Positions 1 to 12,744 of a DNA stretch of 64,000 nt are shown piece by piece. The translations under genes were made by a program, and so were the position numbers. This DNA is from Oikopleura dioica (Eukaryota > Chordata > Appendicularia > Copelata > Oikopleuridae), in NCBI GenBank assembly GCA_907165135.1, contig OU015569.1:2542001-2606000 (forward strand), in the 5' to 3' direction. The notes under the pieces were generated by a model. It was not told the DNA's origin and made no database searches. It worked only from the letters and a program-made list of their open reading frames with translations. Positions within the stretch are counted from its first letter, which is position 1. Each line of letters opens with the position of its first letter.

Positions 1-908
1 GGCGAATTTCTGCGCCAATTTGCTCAAAATCAGCTTTGAACTCTTCTCTGTTAAAGGGTTTTTCATCTTGATGCTGAAGGACTGACTTTTGTGGAACTCG
101 CTTGTGGTGAGGTGATTTGGGCTCTGATTGGACTAGAACGGAGGGCTTCGTCTTTTCCTGCTTTTCGGGGAGGGTTTTTGGCTTGTTCACGTGTCCCATG
201 TTCTGACCGTCGAGTAAAACGCACTTTCTCACTCGCTACAAATAATTTATTTGTGAAAAACGGGAAAAACTCACTGTTTGATCTTCCTTCTGCGCCAAAT
301 ATCTAGCAACAGAATTATACTCGACGAGTCTCAGATTTCGTCCACCTTCTTTAGCTTTTTCTTTCTCTTCCCCAACTCCTGGTAACTGGATAAAGGTAAA
401 CTCCTTCGTAGCCTTCCTAGGCTTTGGCTCTTGAACTACTGTTTTTTGTCGCAGTGGTGGAACACGAACTGGCTCTGACTGAGAACGAGTGAATTTCGGG
501 TTTGCATTTTCTTTGCCATTCGATCTTGGAGTCGCGGAGCTACTTCCAGGCAGCTCTAAAAGTGGAAGGCCGTTGCAACGGTTGAGTTCCCGGTTGAACT
601 TTTCGCTTTCGGAGCGTGGTGAAATTTGCCGTAGCGTTGCACTAAAAGAACCACTGATTATTTCACTGTGATTATTTTTTTTTAAATTAGGACCTTTGAG
701 AACGGCGATACATAGAGTTGCGGACAGGAATTCTAGTAACTTCCGATTCTTCAGCGATTTTTTCTTCCATCGAGTCTTTTTTCTGCATGTTTCCAGCCAT
801 AATTCCCATCATTTGAGTCATCAAGCTCATTTGTTGGATCATCAGCTGTTCTGAAGTCACTTTCTGACTGCCAGATCTATTTTCTTGAACTAAATTTCCA
901 TCAAGCAT
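1..908 (-). CDS. Unknown protein, C-terminal part runs off the left edge
   Basis: I do not recognise this gene. On the minus strand a coding stretch (908-687) rich in Met, Gln and Ser joins through an intron of about 50 nt (donor near 687, acceptor TTCTTTTAG near 635) to a second coding stretch that reads openly to about 283. A second, 39-nt GTGAGT...TTTGTAG intron (about 282-244) leads to a third stretch that is still open at base 1, so the end is outside the window. The protein is hydrophilic, Pro/Ser/Lys-rich and has no membrane segment. The first ATG is at 908, but the same frame stays open, Pro/Glu-rich, for about 100 nt upstream, so the true start may lie in an earlier exon or the mRNA may be trans-spliced. 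The next gene's stop lies only about 250 bp upstream. Confidence 0.5.
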
Positions 909-1158
909 TATGTTTTCTTCTGGTTCGGCTGGAGAAGCTTCTTCGAGTGTTGGAGAAGTTGGCTTCTTCTCTTTGATAAATGGTGTTTGTGCAAGCGTTG
1001 TTTCCGCTCTGTTTACTGAGTAACTGGTTTTGCAAACTTTAAAGACTCATTTTTTCACCGAAAATAACCAAATTTTGATATACGAACGAAAAAAATATGC
1101 AGACAAGCCAATAGTTACGTTTGGCAAATTATTGGCTTTTTGAGATAGTTTTCAATTT

Positions 1159-4100
1159 TTATTTAAATTGAGCTTTTGAAACCAAAACTAAGACTTCTGG
1201 AACTGTTTCATCTGGTTCTGGGGCAACGTCGCGAGGCGAGTCAGTAAAGACTGCTTTGGGAAGATCCTCTGCTGGAGGAGAAGCCATTCTTGTCACCATC
1301 TCCATCTTCGAGGCGTCCAATGACTCGTTGACAGTGTTGTTGATTCTGTCAATCATGCCTAGAATTCTTTTCGTAGTTCGCTTGTCGTGGATAAGCGTTG
1401 CAAGGGTCAGATGAAAGCGATTGATTGAAATGGACTCGAGCGGCTGGTGCGGATTGGAGGCGGTCTTTTGATCCATAAAGACCCAGTTGAGAAGAGCAGC
1501 GATGTTCGTATCGAGAACTTGACGGCCTCCAGCTGATCGAGAGAGCGTATAAAGTTCGGATTCTGATAACTCGTCGAGGAGATCGATGATTCGTGGCTCG
1601 TAAGTCTCAAGAGCTTCTTCCGGGGTATCCTCTAGTTTCGAACGGAAGCCGGGAAGATCAGACATTCGGCGGCTAATGAAAGTTCGCAGACTCCCTGAAT
1701 CTCTCTCCCCGAGGCTGAGGCTTTTGACCTTACGAAGAGCCTTGTTTGAAGAAGTTTGGTGGAGACCAGTTCGATTGAGATGCTCTGTCGAGCTTGCTTT
1801 CGTTTTCAAGGAAAACAAAATCGAGTCGGACCGCTGTCCGAGATTGGAAGTAGAACTTGAACGTTTATGAGGACTCTTGGTTGGAGAAGCTGTTGTAGAA
1901 AGGTTAAGTGCGTTCGTGAGCTTTTCTTTGATTCTGTTTTTCTCGCCTTCGTGCTCTTGCTGCCGAGAAACGGCAGATCCAGCTGACACCATTGGGAGAT
2001 CATATTTTGGAGCTTCGGTGAAAGGATTGAATTGGTCTTGACAGTGGTAGTCTTTCGCTAATCTGCAGATGATCTCGTGGCGATTTTGAATCAAACTAAT
2101 GGGTTTCTCGTCCATATTTGCCTGAAAATTTTGAAACGACTTCAAAGATTACCTCAATTTACCTGGAAAAGATGGATTTGAGCGGCCATAAATGAGAGAA
2201 AGTCACTTGAGCGTTCGTACTTTTTGAACTTTGTCCTTCCAAAGTGAGCGATGTACTCATCGAAATTTTCACCGCTAATATGGAAGTTGTATTCCTGCTG
2301 CTCAAGTTTTTCACATTGTCGAATGAACACATCCCGACAGGTGCCGCCGGGGACGAGATCTAACGTATCGTCTTGTCTAGTCCCATCTGGCAAGTACAAG
2401 TCCAATTTGTGGTCAACGAGGAATTTTAATCGCTCTCTATCGTTTTGTCTGCAAATCATTTCTGGGTTGTAGAAGATTCTGGCTAACTGGTTCGAAATTT
2501 GTTCGTTGGGCTTTGATTCCATCGCGGCTGTTATCATTGCGGACTGAAGATCGGCTCGGCAGTGGAGGACGTCGCTGAATTGATACAAACGGGCGATTTT
2601 GTTGATCAGATGGGATGATGTCTGGACCAGCTCAGATGTTGTTCCTTGAGCGATTGCTTCGTCGCCTTCTACGGCTCTTCTGAAGAGAAAGGCAGCTCTT
2701 CTGTACTGGTCCCGGCAGAAAAACATCCAGAGAAAGGAGAAAAGAACGCGCAAGCAGGCAAATAGGGGTTTTGTCTGATCATCCCAGACGACCGATTGGT
2801 TTTGAATATTTCTCAATTCATTTAGAAACAAATCAGCTGCATCTGTATCATCTCCTGTCTTGGCAATGCTCGAACGAACCTTGCTCCCAAAAAACTGCGA
2901 AAAGAAGCGATCCACGCCAGCGGCATTAAGGAGACTCAGACAGAGCTGTATCTTTTTAGCGATGACTGCTCTGAGTTTTTCTTCGTTCGAGCCATCGTTG
3001 AGTATGCCCGGCTGAGCTAAAACAAGGGGCGCAAATGGCCCGGGTTCGGCATTTCCTGCTCCAGCTCGATTTAGGAGGCCGAGAACATCTTCGATTTCCC
3101 CATGAATGGTAGTAGTAAGCAAGTCGATCTTCGCACAGTTAGCAATAATGAATGGAGAAATTATACTGAATGGCAGTTGATTGTTCGAGCTGTGATCGTC
3201 TTTCATAAAGTTGCTGATGCGGAAGTCTACAAGTTTTTCCAGAAGAACCATCAGTTTGTTCAGCTCATTTGCTTTGACATCCATACGGGAAGAGTGATTG
3301 TATTCAAGGGAGAAAATTGGGGAGATGGCTTGGAGAGCGATGGCATTTTGAATTGAATGAAGCTGTGAGCAATAAGTGGAAGCACTGGAGAAATCGGCAG
3401 TAAGGAGGATCAAGCTAAGACCCATCGATGGATTGAAGTGCGTGCTCATTTGGGACATCTCAATCGACTTCTTTATCAGACTCGGCTCAAGTACAAGATT
3501 TCGATTGACAGAAGGCGAGGGAATAAGGACCGGCTGACGACCGTAGAATGCAGATACAAAGAGGACGAACGTGCTCATTGCGTAAATTCGCTCGTATGTT
3601 TGCTCGTTCGCTTCCAATGATTTTACGTCGTCGACTAAAAGTTGGCAGAAGAGAGTAGTTGCGGCGAGGATATCGTATTGAGAGAGATATTGACACATTT
3701 GACGCTCCTTTTCAGTCAATTCTTCGTTTTTATGCGTCTCATCTGCTGGTAGCGAAAGAGGAACGACGCCGATGTCGCACAACTCTCGATGAAGCCATTG
3801 CTTCAATTGAAATAGTTCCGGTGACTCGGTTGAGGAGCAACAGAGCTTGTAGACATCAGAACGCGCAAGTTCGAAGAGAATTTTGCACCTGTAGGTTTTG
3901 GATAGTTCGGCCTCTGTTGTTAGCAACGTGTGTTTCCATTCGGCGGGAAATGGCTGACTCACGAGAACTTTTGCGATAAGAGATCCCTGTGCGCATAGAA
4001 GCAGATCAGTGACTCTATCGAGCAGGCCGAGGATGATGCCTTTTCGCTGATCCCACCAGCCGAGCTGAGAGATGTCCATCGAGATCTTTTTCAGCAAGTT

Positions 4101-5782
4101 GAAAACTGTCTCTCCCATTCTCGGTGTTTCATAAACAGCGGCCGCAGAAAACCGCCCAAAAAGCGTCACGATGTCTACTAAACAGTTGTGTTCGTCTTCG
4201 CTCAACTCGCCCTTGACGAGAATGGCACCGAGAGAGCCACGGATTGATTCTTCTGTTGCGCGAATAATTTCAAACGTCGTAAGCTTACTATTTGCGCCCT
4301 TTTCAAATGCGGGTAGAAGGGCAAGATTAAAACGCTCGCGAATTTTGTTGTTGAACTCTTTTTTGTAAAGCACCACTTCGTCGTCCGAATGCTCAGAGTC
4401 GGTCGCTACTTCTGTCTCGGGAAGATTAAGATTGTTAGTCGAAGTGGAGATTTGCAACTGGCCGTCTTTTGGTTTGCCCATAACAGTGTCAAAAACGTTC
4501 TTGAAAAAGTTAGGGATATTCTTCTTTTTGATCTGGGACGGTTTGATTGTCAGTGCTCGGGAATCACTTGCACTCTCGGGCTCCATTTCTTTTCTGTTGA
4601 GCAGAAGATAAGACGATGTCAGGAGCTGATTGAGAAAGATGTTCATGTTCTTTAAGTGGAGATTTGGGTATTTGATGATATTGAGGCCGTAGCCGTCCGA
4701 AGCCAAAAGAAACGGGTCTTTGAAGCTGGCGCTCAACGAATATATCTGCGGCGGGCGATTGAGAAGTGGCTCAAAAAGAGCGACAGGGAGGAACTTTGTC
4801 GGTTTGTTAGTGACTGTGTTGTCGTTCGAAACGAGCTCATGAAGCGAACCTAGAGTTGAAACGACGAACATTGTCCCAATGCTTGTCAAGCCAAAGACCA
4901 TGTAATCGCAAACAGAAAACTGAATGGACGCGACTTTGTATCTCGTCGCTTCGTATGGAGTCGGATTGTGAATGTGACCGGCGTTGATGCCACAGCCTTC
5001 CAAATTAATACGCAAGATGCTGCCATTGTTGTTGGGATTCATGAAGATGATCTCGTTCTGCTTCGGATAGCGATAACTCATCGTGAATACCAAGTAATCA
5101 GCTTTGCGTGAAATCGTGGCAGTCATGCCTACTTCAAAGTCTGGAGAGCAATCTGCAAGGGGAAAGGTGTAGCAGTCCAGTTTCAGCCGATCCACCGCGC
5201 TCTTTTCTTTGTCAAAATAGAGCTTGACAACGGAGGCGTTGCAGATCTGGCTCAAACAGGTGAGAATGAGAAGCACTACTTTGTTGTCGACGAATTTGCT
5301 AACGATAGTGGACTTTGAGCTGACGACGAAATCGCGCTGCACGGTCATCCATTCTTTGAGCGGGTGCCAGTGGAACAGAGTTCCTTCAGAGTCCACAACC
5401 ACGATGTTCCCTTGCGAATCGCGATTGATGTGAATCAGTGGCTTGTCTGAGGGAGTGTCGATGATCCAGGCTTCCTTGCTGCCGAGACGAAGGCCGGCGA
5501 CGACTTGCTCCGTCCTGTGGATTCGCGAGACGGCTACGTAACTATCATCCTCGATCACTGTCAAACACGTCCAGCCACCATTCTTCAGCGGGCCTGGGCG
5601 GCGTTTTCGCTTAGCAGACTCGAAGTCGTACACTTCTTTGACTCCCTTTTTGGATCTGTGAGCCAGACGCCTTGCCGATCGTCCCCAACATTTTTTGCTA
5701 CGGATTTACAAAGAGCTGTCGCGCCCCAAGGCGAGTGTGTTCTGAGCTTGGTGTAGACTTGTTTGACTTCTATCCTAGCCAT
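1159..5782 (-). CDS. Very large beta-propeller/alpha-solenoid protein, possibly nucleoporin-like
   Basis: An almost uninterrupted reading frame encodes about 1,500 residues. The N-terminal ~450 residues are beta-rich with repeated VVDSEGTLFHW-type strands, as in a WD/beta-propeller. The next ~700 are helical solenoid-like, and the last ~320 are Ser/Lys-rich and low complexity. A 41-nt GTAAAT...TTTCAG intron near 2157-2117 removes the stop at 2154 and joins the solenoid to the C-terminal part in frame. The first exon begins at ATG 5782 (MARIEVKQVYTK) and must change frame before VYDFESAKRKRR. A GTAAAT donor and a GGGAG acceptor around 5715-5645 would do this. The size, fold order and an NGGWTCL motif resemble the Nup133/Nup155 class of nuclear-pore scaffold proteins, but the similarity I can see is weak. 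It could be another coat-like scaffold. Confidence 0.55.
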
Positions 5783-6608
5783 CCTTAAAGTTGTTCCTCA
5801 TCTCTAAAAATAACAACAATAAGATATGTTATTCGAATTAATCAAGAAGTCATATTTTGAATCTTTGAGTAAAGTAATCTCACTCGAATAAAATATATAA
5901 TTATGAAGAGGAAAAAGCTTCAGGCTCCAGGTAATAAAAGATAGTTTCAAAAGGAGAATTTCATTGAACAGTTAGAAGCTACAACTATTTCAGTATCAGA
6001 ACACGCAAAAAGGGGAAAATGAAAGCGAAAGAAGAAAACTGGCGCCGAAAACTATATAAAGATAATTCAATTTCAAATTTTTGAAATCGTGTTTTGAGCT
6101 TAGAGGGATGTGAATTCAGTTAATACAGCAGCAATAGGAAGGGACGCGGTACATTTTGATACGCGCCCAGCCTAAGCTTATTAAAGCTTTGGAAGAAGAA
6201 ATTAAAGTTAAGTTGGGAACACATGCAGAAGAAAGAAGAACAATATTAAGATGGATAATAATGAAAATTGGAAGGATTTTACTTTTTATTTAGTTTCGCA
6301 ATTTGAAGTCAACTTTGATGTCCTCGGCGTCGTCGGGTTGCTTCTACTCAGGGACGGGGACATGGTCAGTCTCGGTGGCACGGGGAGCAGCTGGTCGGAG
6401 TCCTAATTTAAACATTTTCTATCGTGGTAATTGATAATTAGGATTGTTTAATTTTAATTGCACCAGTCATTAATTAAGGTGAGAAATAATCATAGCAGTT
6501 GCAAATTTGACTTCTTGTCTTGACTACAACCTACAGTTGGAGGATTTATTTTGACCGAAATACTATGATTTCGGTCGATAGGCCGGTCTTCCTTTAGTTC
6601 TGCTAGGA
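5783..6608. other. Intergenic, AT-rich; possible 3' terminal exon near 6340-6405
   Basis: No convincing gene is visible. On the minus strand an acceptor-like TTAAATTAG at about 6405 is followed by a short open stretch ending at a stop near 6340 and an AATAAA signal near 6292. It could be a terminal exon or 3' UTR of the neighbouring minus-strand gene. The rest is AT-rich flank upstream of the large propeller gene. Confidence 0.25.
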
Positions 6609-7029
6609 TTAGTTGCCTATTCTTTTGTAGCCAAGCCTATGGTAAGTAGAATCAAGCGAGGGCGCGGAGATAAAAAACTGAATAGTAACGGCGATGATAG
6701 CCAGTAAAACAAGCAGAAAAAATAGCTTTTGGGGATTTTTAGCCCACTTTATTAAGTCCCAGATGCTGCGTGTTCTACTTTCTATACTCTGATAAGAACA
6801 GAGATCGGGGGGAAATATGGGAATTGGTATTTTTGAACTATCTGTCTGAGAAGATGATTGTGTCTGTGCCGAAGTCTGTCGTGGTCGATTTTGTGCGGTT
6901 TTGATGGTGGGTGCTTGTGCGAAGGGAAGAGCTCCTTTGAAGAAGGAGTAGTCCGAACTCTGCGCCCGCACGCGAGGCGATGGCACCAGCTCTTTCACCG
7001 TTGCCTACGAGAACAGGTCTAAGTTTCAT
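6609..7029 (-). CDS. Small tail-anchored membrane protein, unknown
   Basis: A minus-strand exon ending at 6609 encodes roughly 125 residues: a hydrophilic Gln/Ser/Thr-rich N-terminal part and a single hydrophobic segment (LFFLLVLLAIIAVTIQFF) about 25 residues from the C terminus. That topology is typical of a tail-anchored protein of the ER or nuclear envelope. The frame is open upstream only to about 7005. There it meets CCTGTTCTCGTAG, a good splice acceptor, so an upstream exon with the initiator is expected. An ATG at 7029 lies in a different frame. A LEM- or KASH-type protein is possible, but no diagnostic motif is visible. Confidence 0.45.
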
Positions 7030-8526
7030 GTTCCTAGTTTCTGTTTTTACGGGTTAAAACCTGACAGAGCACAAGTGTTACACTCAAAATTGACACACTC
7101 ACAAATATCTTTGATTTCACTTTGTTACTTTCTTTCGAGTTCATTTCCTAGTTACTGTAATGTTCCAGTAATCTTCCAGGTACTGAAGAAAACGAAAACA
7201 GGGGCATTTATTATCGCCAGTTCCAAATAAAGAGAAAATCAAAAATAAGGCATATTATTTTTGAGCAGTTTTTTTTCTTTGGAGTAGTTTCGATCAAGAA
7301 AAGCCAAAAGGTCAATTGCGCGTCCTCCTTGTTTTCAAATCACCAGATCATCAACTGGATTGTTTGGTGATCTCTCTCTCTTCGCTTAAAAATTCGCAAA
7401 ATTTTTGAAGCGATTTTAGTTGGATTATAAAAAAACAACAAGGAGGAGAAGCGCGAATTTTTAAAGAATCACCAAGCTTTTTGCTTTTTTACCTCGCATT
7501 CATAGAATGCTTTCTCGATATAGGCTCGGCCCTCGGGGCAAGACGCGAGGGATGCGCGGCGGCGCATTACGTTTCTGTGCCCGAAATTTTCATGGATGGT
7601 GGCAGTTGGCGAGGAGCGGCCAGAAGCCCAGCTCTGACAACGCTGCGGCCCGGCAGGCTGATTTTCAAAATTTTAGAATTTCAAATGTGATTCGAATGAT
7701 TCGATGGTTTTTTTGTTAGAATCGAGAGTTTCAATTTCGTTGGATTGGAATTTTACCTGGAACCTTTCTGGGCCGGGACTTGGCGTTCGCGCCAACGGGC
7801 TCAAAGGTAGATGCTGCCCAGCTGCAAGAGGACTAGAACAATACAGTTTAGCTTCAAACAAAGGCTTTAGACAGCGAGTGAAATGTCTCCAATGTCACAT
7901 ACAGTCCCGCCATCATATAGAGCCATGTGAACGACCGCATACACACCACATGTTAGAAATACACCCTACTAGTAATATTCACTCGCTCATGCTGTGGAAG
8001 AATGGAATATTTGCTTTGTGAGAAGTGAAGAAAGAGAAAGAACGAGAGCGGGGAAGAAATTCATCCCTGGATGAATTCAATCCAGACTTGCTAATTTAGT
8101 TGAAGGACATTTATCGTGGCGTAATCTTTTAATGAAAAAATTCTTGTTGTAAATGCCCATCAACTTTGGAAATGAAGCTAGAAAATCCCAATTTTGAGAT
8201 TTTTCCGTCACAATTGTTTGTAAATCTTGATGTTTAGAACAGCTAATGTTCTACCTTAGCGGTTTGCTACCAGAAACGATCGCAGAAACAGGATGCGAGC
8301 CGCCCATTGGCGCCGATTTGCGGCGACAATTTTTGCCGCTGTAGATACTAATTAAAGAATTCACACGTAAATAACTGTAATCACGAAATAATCAAGAATT
8401 AAAAATAAGTTTTGTGCAAATTTAGTTTTGAAAACTTTGATCAATCATAAGATCCGTAAATCGGATCTGGATCTTCGGTGAAATGTTTTACTTGACAACT
8501 ATAGCTCTAGAAGGGGCAGTTACCTT
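7030..8526. other. 1.5 kb without a recognisable gene; two inverted repeats
   Basis: No coding stretch with credible codon structure was found. Two imperfect inverted repeats are present. One pairs GCGCGTCCTCCTTGTT near 7319 with AACAAGGAGGAGAAGCGCG near 7437. The other pairs GCGAGTGAA near 7875 with TTCACTCGC near 7978. They may be degraded foldback elements or transcribed hairpins. Confidence 0.3.
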
Positions 8527-8785
8527 TTATCCTTGAACGATATGGTATTTGTGAACTTTGGAAACTGTTTTCGTTGGGGTCTTTTCTGCCTTGGACTTGT
8601 TCGGCCACTGGTAACGTCCGACGGGACCTAGAAAATTTCAATCAGAATTAGGGCTTGTTTAGTTATCTTCAATCATGCACCACGGTAGTAATAATCAATG
8701 AGTACTACTAGAATAGACGATAATAGGGAGAAAGACTGAACATAAATCAAGCCGACACCACAGAATAATAGTTACCTGGAGCTCA
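8527..8785 (-). CDS. Possible short gene or terminal exons, unknown
   Basis: On the minus strand an exon bounded by TTTTCTAG (about 8631) is open and ends at TAA 8527, reading VGRYQWPNKSKAEKT and onward (basic, hydrophilic). Upstream, after an intron of about 140 nt with donor GTAACTATT (about 8778), another stretch ends ATGAGCTCCAG. Splicing these two gives a second possible frame starting MSSRSRRTLP. I cannot decide which frame is used or whether either is translated. The MAST gene stops about 340 bp upstream, so this is a separate unit. Confidence 0.25.
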
Positions 8786-9124
8786 TTATTCGATTTTTGT
8801 GCCGATCTAGCTGTTGATCTACACTTTCAAACGGGTCAACAATTTTTTTAGTTGCAAATTGCCAAAATTGCAAATTGGCAACTTTAAATTGTGTGTTGTT
8901 CTCGTATTGTCGGGTTATTATCGGTTAATTTGCCAAAAGTTGCATGCAAAGTCAAGTTAAGTAAACTTAGTAGCGATTCGATTTCAAGAGCTCAAGAATG
9001 GAGTTTCGAAAGAATTACCGAAATATTTGATAGGGAGTGGTCTGCAAAGGAGACGGGGCTTAATCGAGGAGAAGGACGCTCTGAGCCGATAGGCGATCGC
9101 CTTGAGGATCGACTTCATTTTGGT

Positions 9125-12100
9125 TCATTTTGAAGTTTTAGAAAGAAATACTGTTGAGCCGAATGAACCATTCCTTGTGAAGCTTCGACTTCTCGTCAAC
9201 GGATTGGGGGTGTATTTACTAAAGGATTGCCTAGCTGTTGATGACCGGTTACTCTTTAGCCGACTGGTTCGCCGATACCGTCGTATCAGTTTCCCTGTGC
9301 GGCGAGTTTTTGTTGCTGAATTGAAATCGCCGTCGAGTCCAGTGGAATCACCGAAAGAGTCAGCTCATCACCCTCCGAGTAGATCAGATTCAGCACTTCC
9401 GTGTTCAGGCATCCCTTTTCAAAGCGGTTAAACCTACTGTTTATAAAATCATCTGAACCTGAATGATTTCCCCGTTGACGTGAGTGATGAGATCCATCGC
9501 TTTTAGCCCGGCTTTTTCGGCTTCCGAGTCTGGCGAGACCTTGCTGACGATATGATGAAGCGTATAATTATTTGAACTTCCGATATAAACAGGAATTGTA
9601 GAAAGGAGAAATCCAATATCCCGTGTTTTGTTTTTCAATCGGCTGCTGGTACCAACTAGAAAGATAAATGAGATACAGTAGTAGGTCTTTTGATAGACGC
9701 TTACCTAAGCTTTCGGCTCTATTGCGAACTGTACGAATCTTGATATGCCTGGTGTCGCCCAGCAGCGGACTTGCGCAGCGGTTGGGACTTGAATCTCGGG
9801 AAGAAGGGTTGGAAGAATGGACTTGGCTCGAGCGGCCGAACAACTCGTTTGAGTAATCGTTCGGGATGATCAGTCGAGACTCGGGAATCGATGACGTTGA
9901 TGCTGATTTGGGCACACGTCTTCCGCTGGAAGCTAGAAAAACAAGGCTTATTGGTGCTAGCAAAGAAGGCGCAGAAAGAAAGAGTGCGCAATGATGTGTT
10001 TCTTTTTTCGGGCATGCGTGAAATAACTGATCAGATAGAGAGAGTGATTTTCTTATTTGATAATGTAAATGATTACCAGTGTAAGGCGGAATATCTGTAT
10101 CTAAAATAAAAGTTTGAACTCTCCCATTCCTTTCGGTGTTGATTCTTTTTTTTCGAAAGAATGAAAAGAAAACTGCGTTTGATTCAAATACCTGAGAGGT
10201 GACGGAAGCGATCTTGAGACAGTAGAGCTCGTACAGGCGCACAATCGGACTCGGATGAATTGGAAAAGCGGCGAGATAGCAGATCCCGGCTGCCGAGTTG
10301 TAAGTTGCCTGTGGGCGTGATTGTTTCCTCCTCGTCTGATTCTCCAGAAATGAAGAATTTGATGTCAGTGTCGCTAGACGTTGAGCTAACTCTATTTCGA
10401 TTCGCCAGTTCATCAGTAATCGAGTCAAAGCTAAAAAAAACTGTAAGATATCAACAGTCGGCTTAAAATTCATTAACCTTGACTCTCTGATGATCCTTGA
10501 CTTTGACTCGTGGTGATTCATGATTTCCTTGGCGGCGTTGGCAGCAGCAGCGGGAGAGATGAGACTATCGTTGAGAGAATGTCTTGATTGAAGAGGAGTA
10601 AGAGTTCCTGGCTCGCTTTTGGGAGACGTGGCGGCTGGCGATTCTCTTTCATACTTCCTAAACGACGAGTTGTACTTTTGAGAGGTGGAAGCAAAGTCCA
10701 AGTTCCTAAGGTTGACTTCTGAGGAGGCTCGAGAGTCGCTCAGCTCATCTAAAATCGCCGACTCTTCGTCACTTGAGTTGTGATGGTAGCGATCGCAGCG
10801 TGGATCAAAGTACGACGTGTCGTCTTCGTTGCTCAATTCGGGGATGAACTGGGCTTTCTGGCGAATGATGTTGTTCCAGTCCACGTCCTCGAAGTATGGG
10901 TGCGCTTTGATGTCCTCCGCGCTGGCGAGTCTGTTCGCTGGTTCGATCAGCAGCAAATTTTGAATGATGTCTCGACAGTTCGGGTCGATCAGCTCTTCTT
11001 CGTCTTCGCAATCTTCTTCTTCCATGAATTCTATCTTTCCTTTGACGATATTCGAGAAAACATCCTCTACTGTTTCGGCATAAAAAGGGGTGATTCCGTG
11101 TACGAACTCGTAAAGCACCACTCCAAAGGCCCACCAATCGACGTCGATAGAATACGCTTGTTGGAGAACGACTTCGGGGGAGAAATAATCAGGAGTTCCC
11201 ACGCGTTCGGCATCGCCAAACATTGGGGCGTCTTCTTCTTGTCGATCTTCGTACAGTTCTGTTGCCCGTTTCATCAGGCCGACCTTTGATAAACCGAAGT
11301 CAGTCAGTTTTATATGCCCTAAGGAAAGTTTTTACACAAGTTTATCGAGGAAAAAATCGTTTACCAATGGAGGTGATGAGCAAGTTGTCCGGTTTGAGAT
11401 CTCTATGCACGATTCCGTAGGAGTGAAGATACTCGAGCGCCAAAACGACTTCCGCAGCGTACATTTGCGTCCATTCTTCTGGAAGAGAAACAATATTCTT
11501 GAGCAAAGTGCGCACGTCCCCGCCTTCAACGTACTCCATGATCATGCATAGATGCGTCTGAGTCTCGAACGCGCAATACATAGACACGACGAACGGGTTC
11601 TCGGTAAAAGTCATGATGTCGCGCTCTAGAAACGCGCGTTGGACTTGATTCCTCAGTCGCAGCGACGATTTCGTGATTCTTTTCATCGCGTATCGCTCGT
11701 TTGTCTGTCGATGTTTCACAAGATACACCTTCGCGTATGCACCTAAAAGGACACATAAATAGCCAACAAACGGTAACAAATTTGATAAAAGGTACCTTGA
11801 CTGATTAACTTGTGTTTCTCAAAGTCCGCTTCGTTGATTTTGACGTCCTGGCTCTTTTCTTGCTGGATTTCATTTTCATCGGAGCTTTCTTTTTCGTTGT
11901 CCATGTTGCTCGTCGGTTTGTCAAGGCCGAGTTTCTTGAGGACGTATTGATGCGGCGGATCTCTCGAGTTGTTCGTCTGTCCTTCGTCCTCCAGCTGATC
12001 CAGAATTGAGATGTACTCTTCCGTGTCGAATTCGATGTACTGTAAGAGTCGAGAAGGGCGCGACGTTATTTTCATGTACTTGCGAATACAGTTGAGCACC

Positions 12101-12531
12101 GATTCTGATATCACGCCCGATTTCTGCTTCCCGTCGTTTTTCAGCACTTGGCAGCGCTCGGAATTGTCCGCGAATATTCGACAAGTGATGGAGTTGTCTC
12201 GGGCTCGTTGGAGTGTCACTCGGGCGATTTCAATAACTTGCTTGTGCACGAATCCCCAGGCCGCGTCACCAGAAGTCGATGTTTCCTCAATCTCCGTTTC
12301 TTCCTTGATAAATTGCTCGAGCTGATCCTCCATTTGCTTCGCCAGAATAGGAAATCGCTCGCGATAGAGCAAGTTTCGCTCTGAAAAACGCCTTGGAAAG
12401 GGTGCAAAATAGGGTTGAAACAGACCTTGGATGTCCTGCTTTTCCAGCTGCAAGTGATGCGACGAAACAGAAGAAGTCAACGAGGTGCACTTGCGCAGGT
12501 CTTCGACGGAGTCTACTCCAGAGAAATTCAT
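9125..12531 (-). CDS. Microtubule-associated Ser/Thr kinase (MAST family)
   Basis: An AGC-family protein kinase that in other animals associates with microtubules and PTEN-type partners. Exon 1 starts at ATG 12531 and contains the MAST-specific DUF1908 helical domain (ending [14 protein letters not shown]...YVLKKLGL). Then come the glycine-rich loop [12 protein letters not shown], the ATP lysine in YAMKRI, catalytic HRDLKPDN, a DFG encoded across the next exon start, and the APE-like SPEV. A Ser-rich linker follows, then a PDZ domain ([17 protein letters not shown]...[15 protein letters not shown]) and a short basic tail rich in Arg/Ser ending at 9125. Introns are about 45-57 nt with GT-AG (for example near 11362 and 11800). 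An in-frame 45-nt intron is likely near 12410. The junction between the last PDZ strand ([10 protein letters not shown]) and the basic tail needs a frame change for which I see no ordinary GT-AG pair. The order of domains matches MAST1-4, but the C-terminal tail is much shorter. Confidence 0.93.
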
Positions 12532-12744
12532 CCCACGCTCCTGTGATGATGAATAGTTCGAATATGGCGGTGTCTGTTACGAGATACTTATAAGAAACGA
12601 ACGTTTACGCTAGAGTGAGTTCACATTTTTACATTTACACCCGATCGAATAATCCTAATTTACAACTATTACTATCAAGAAACACTTATTTTTCGAAAAG
12701 ATAACAAACAAATAACGCGATTATTGTTTCTAACCGATTTTCCC

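Noticed and set aside
10780-11289. 169-codon plus-strand open frame
   Set aside because: Antisense shadow of the MAST kinase domain.
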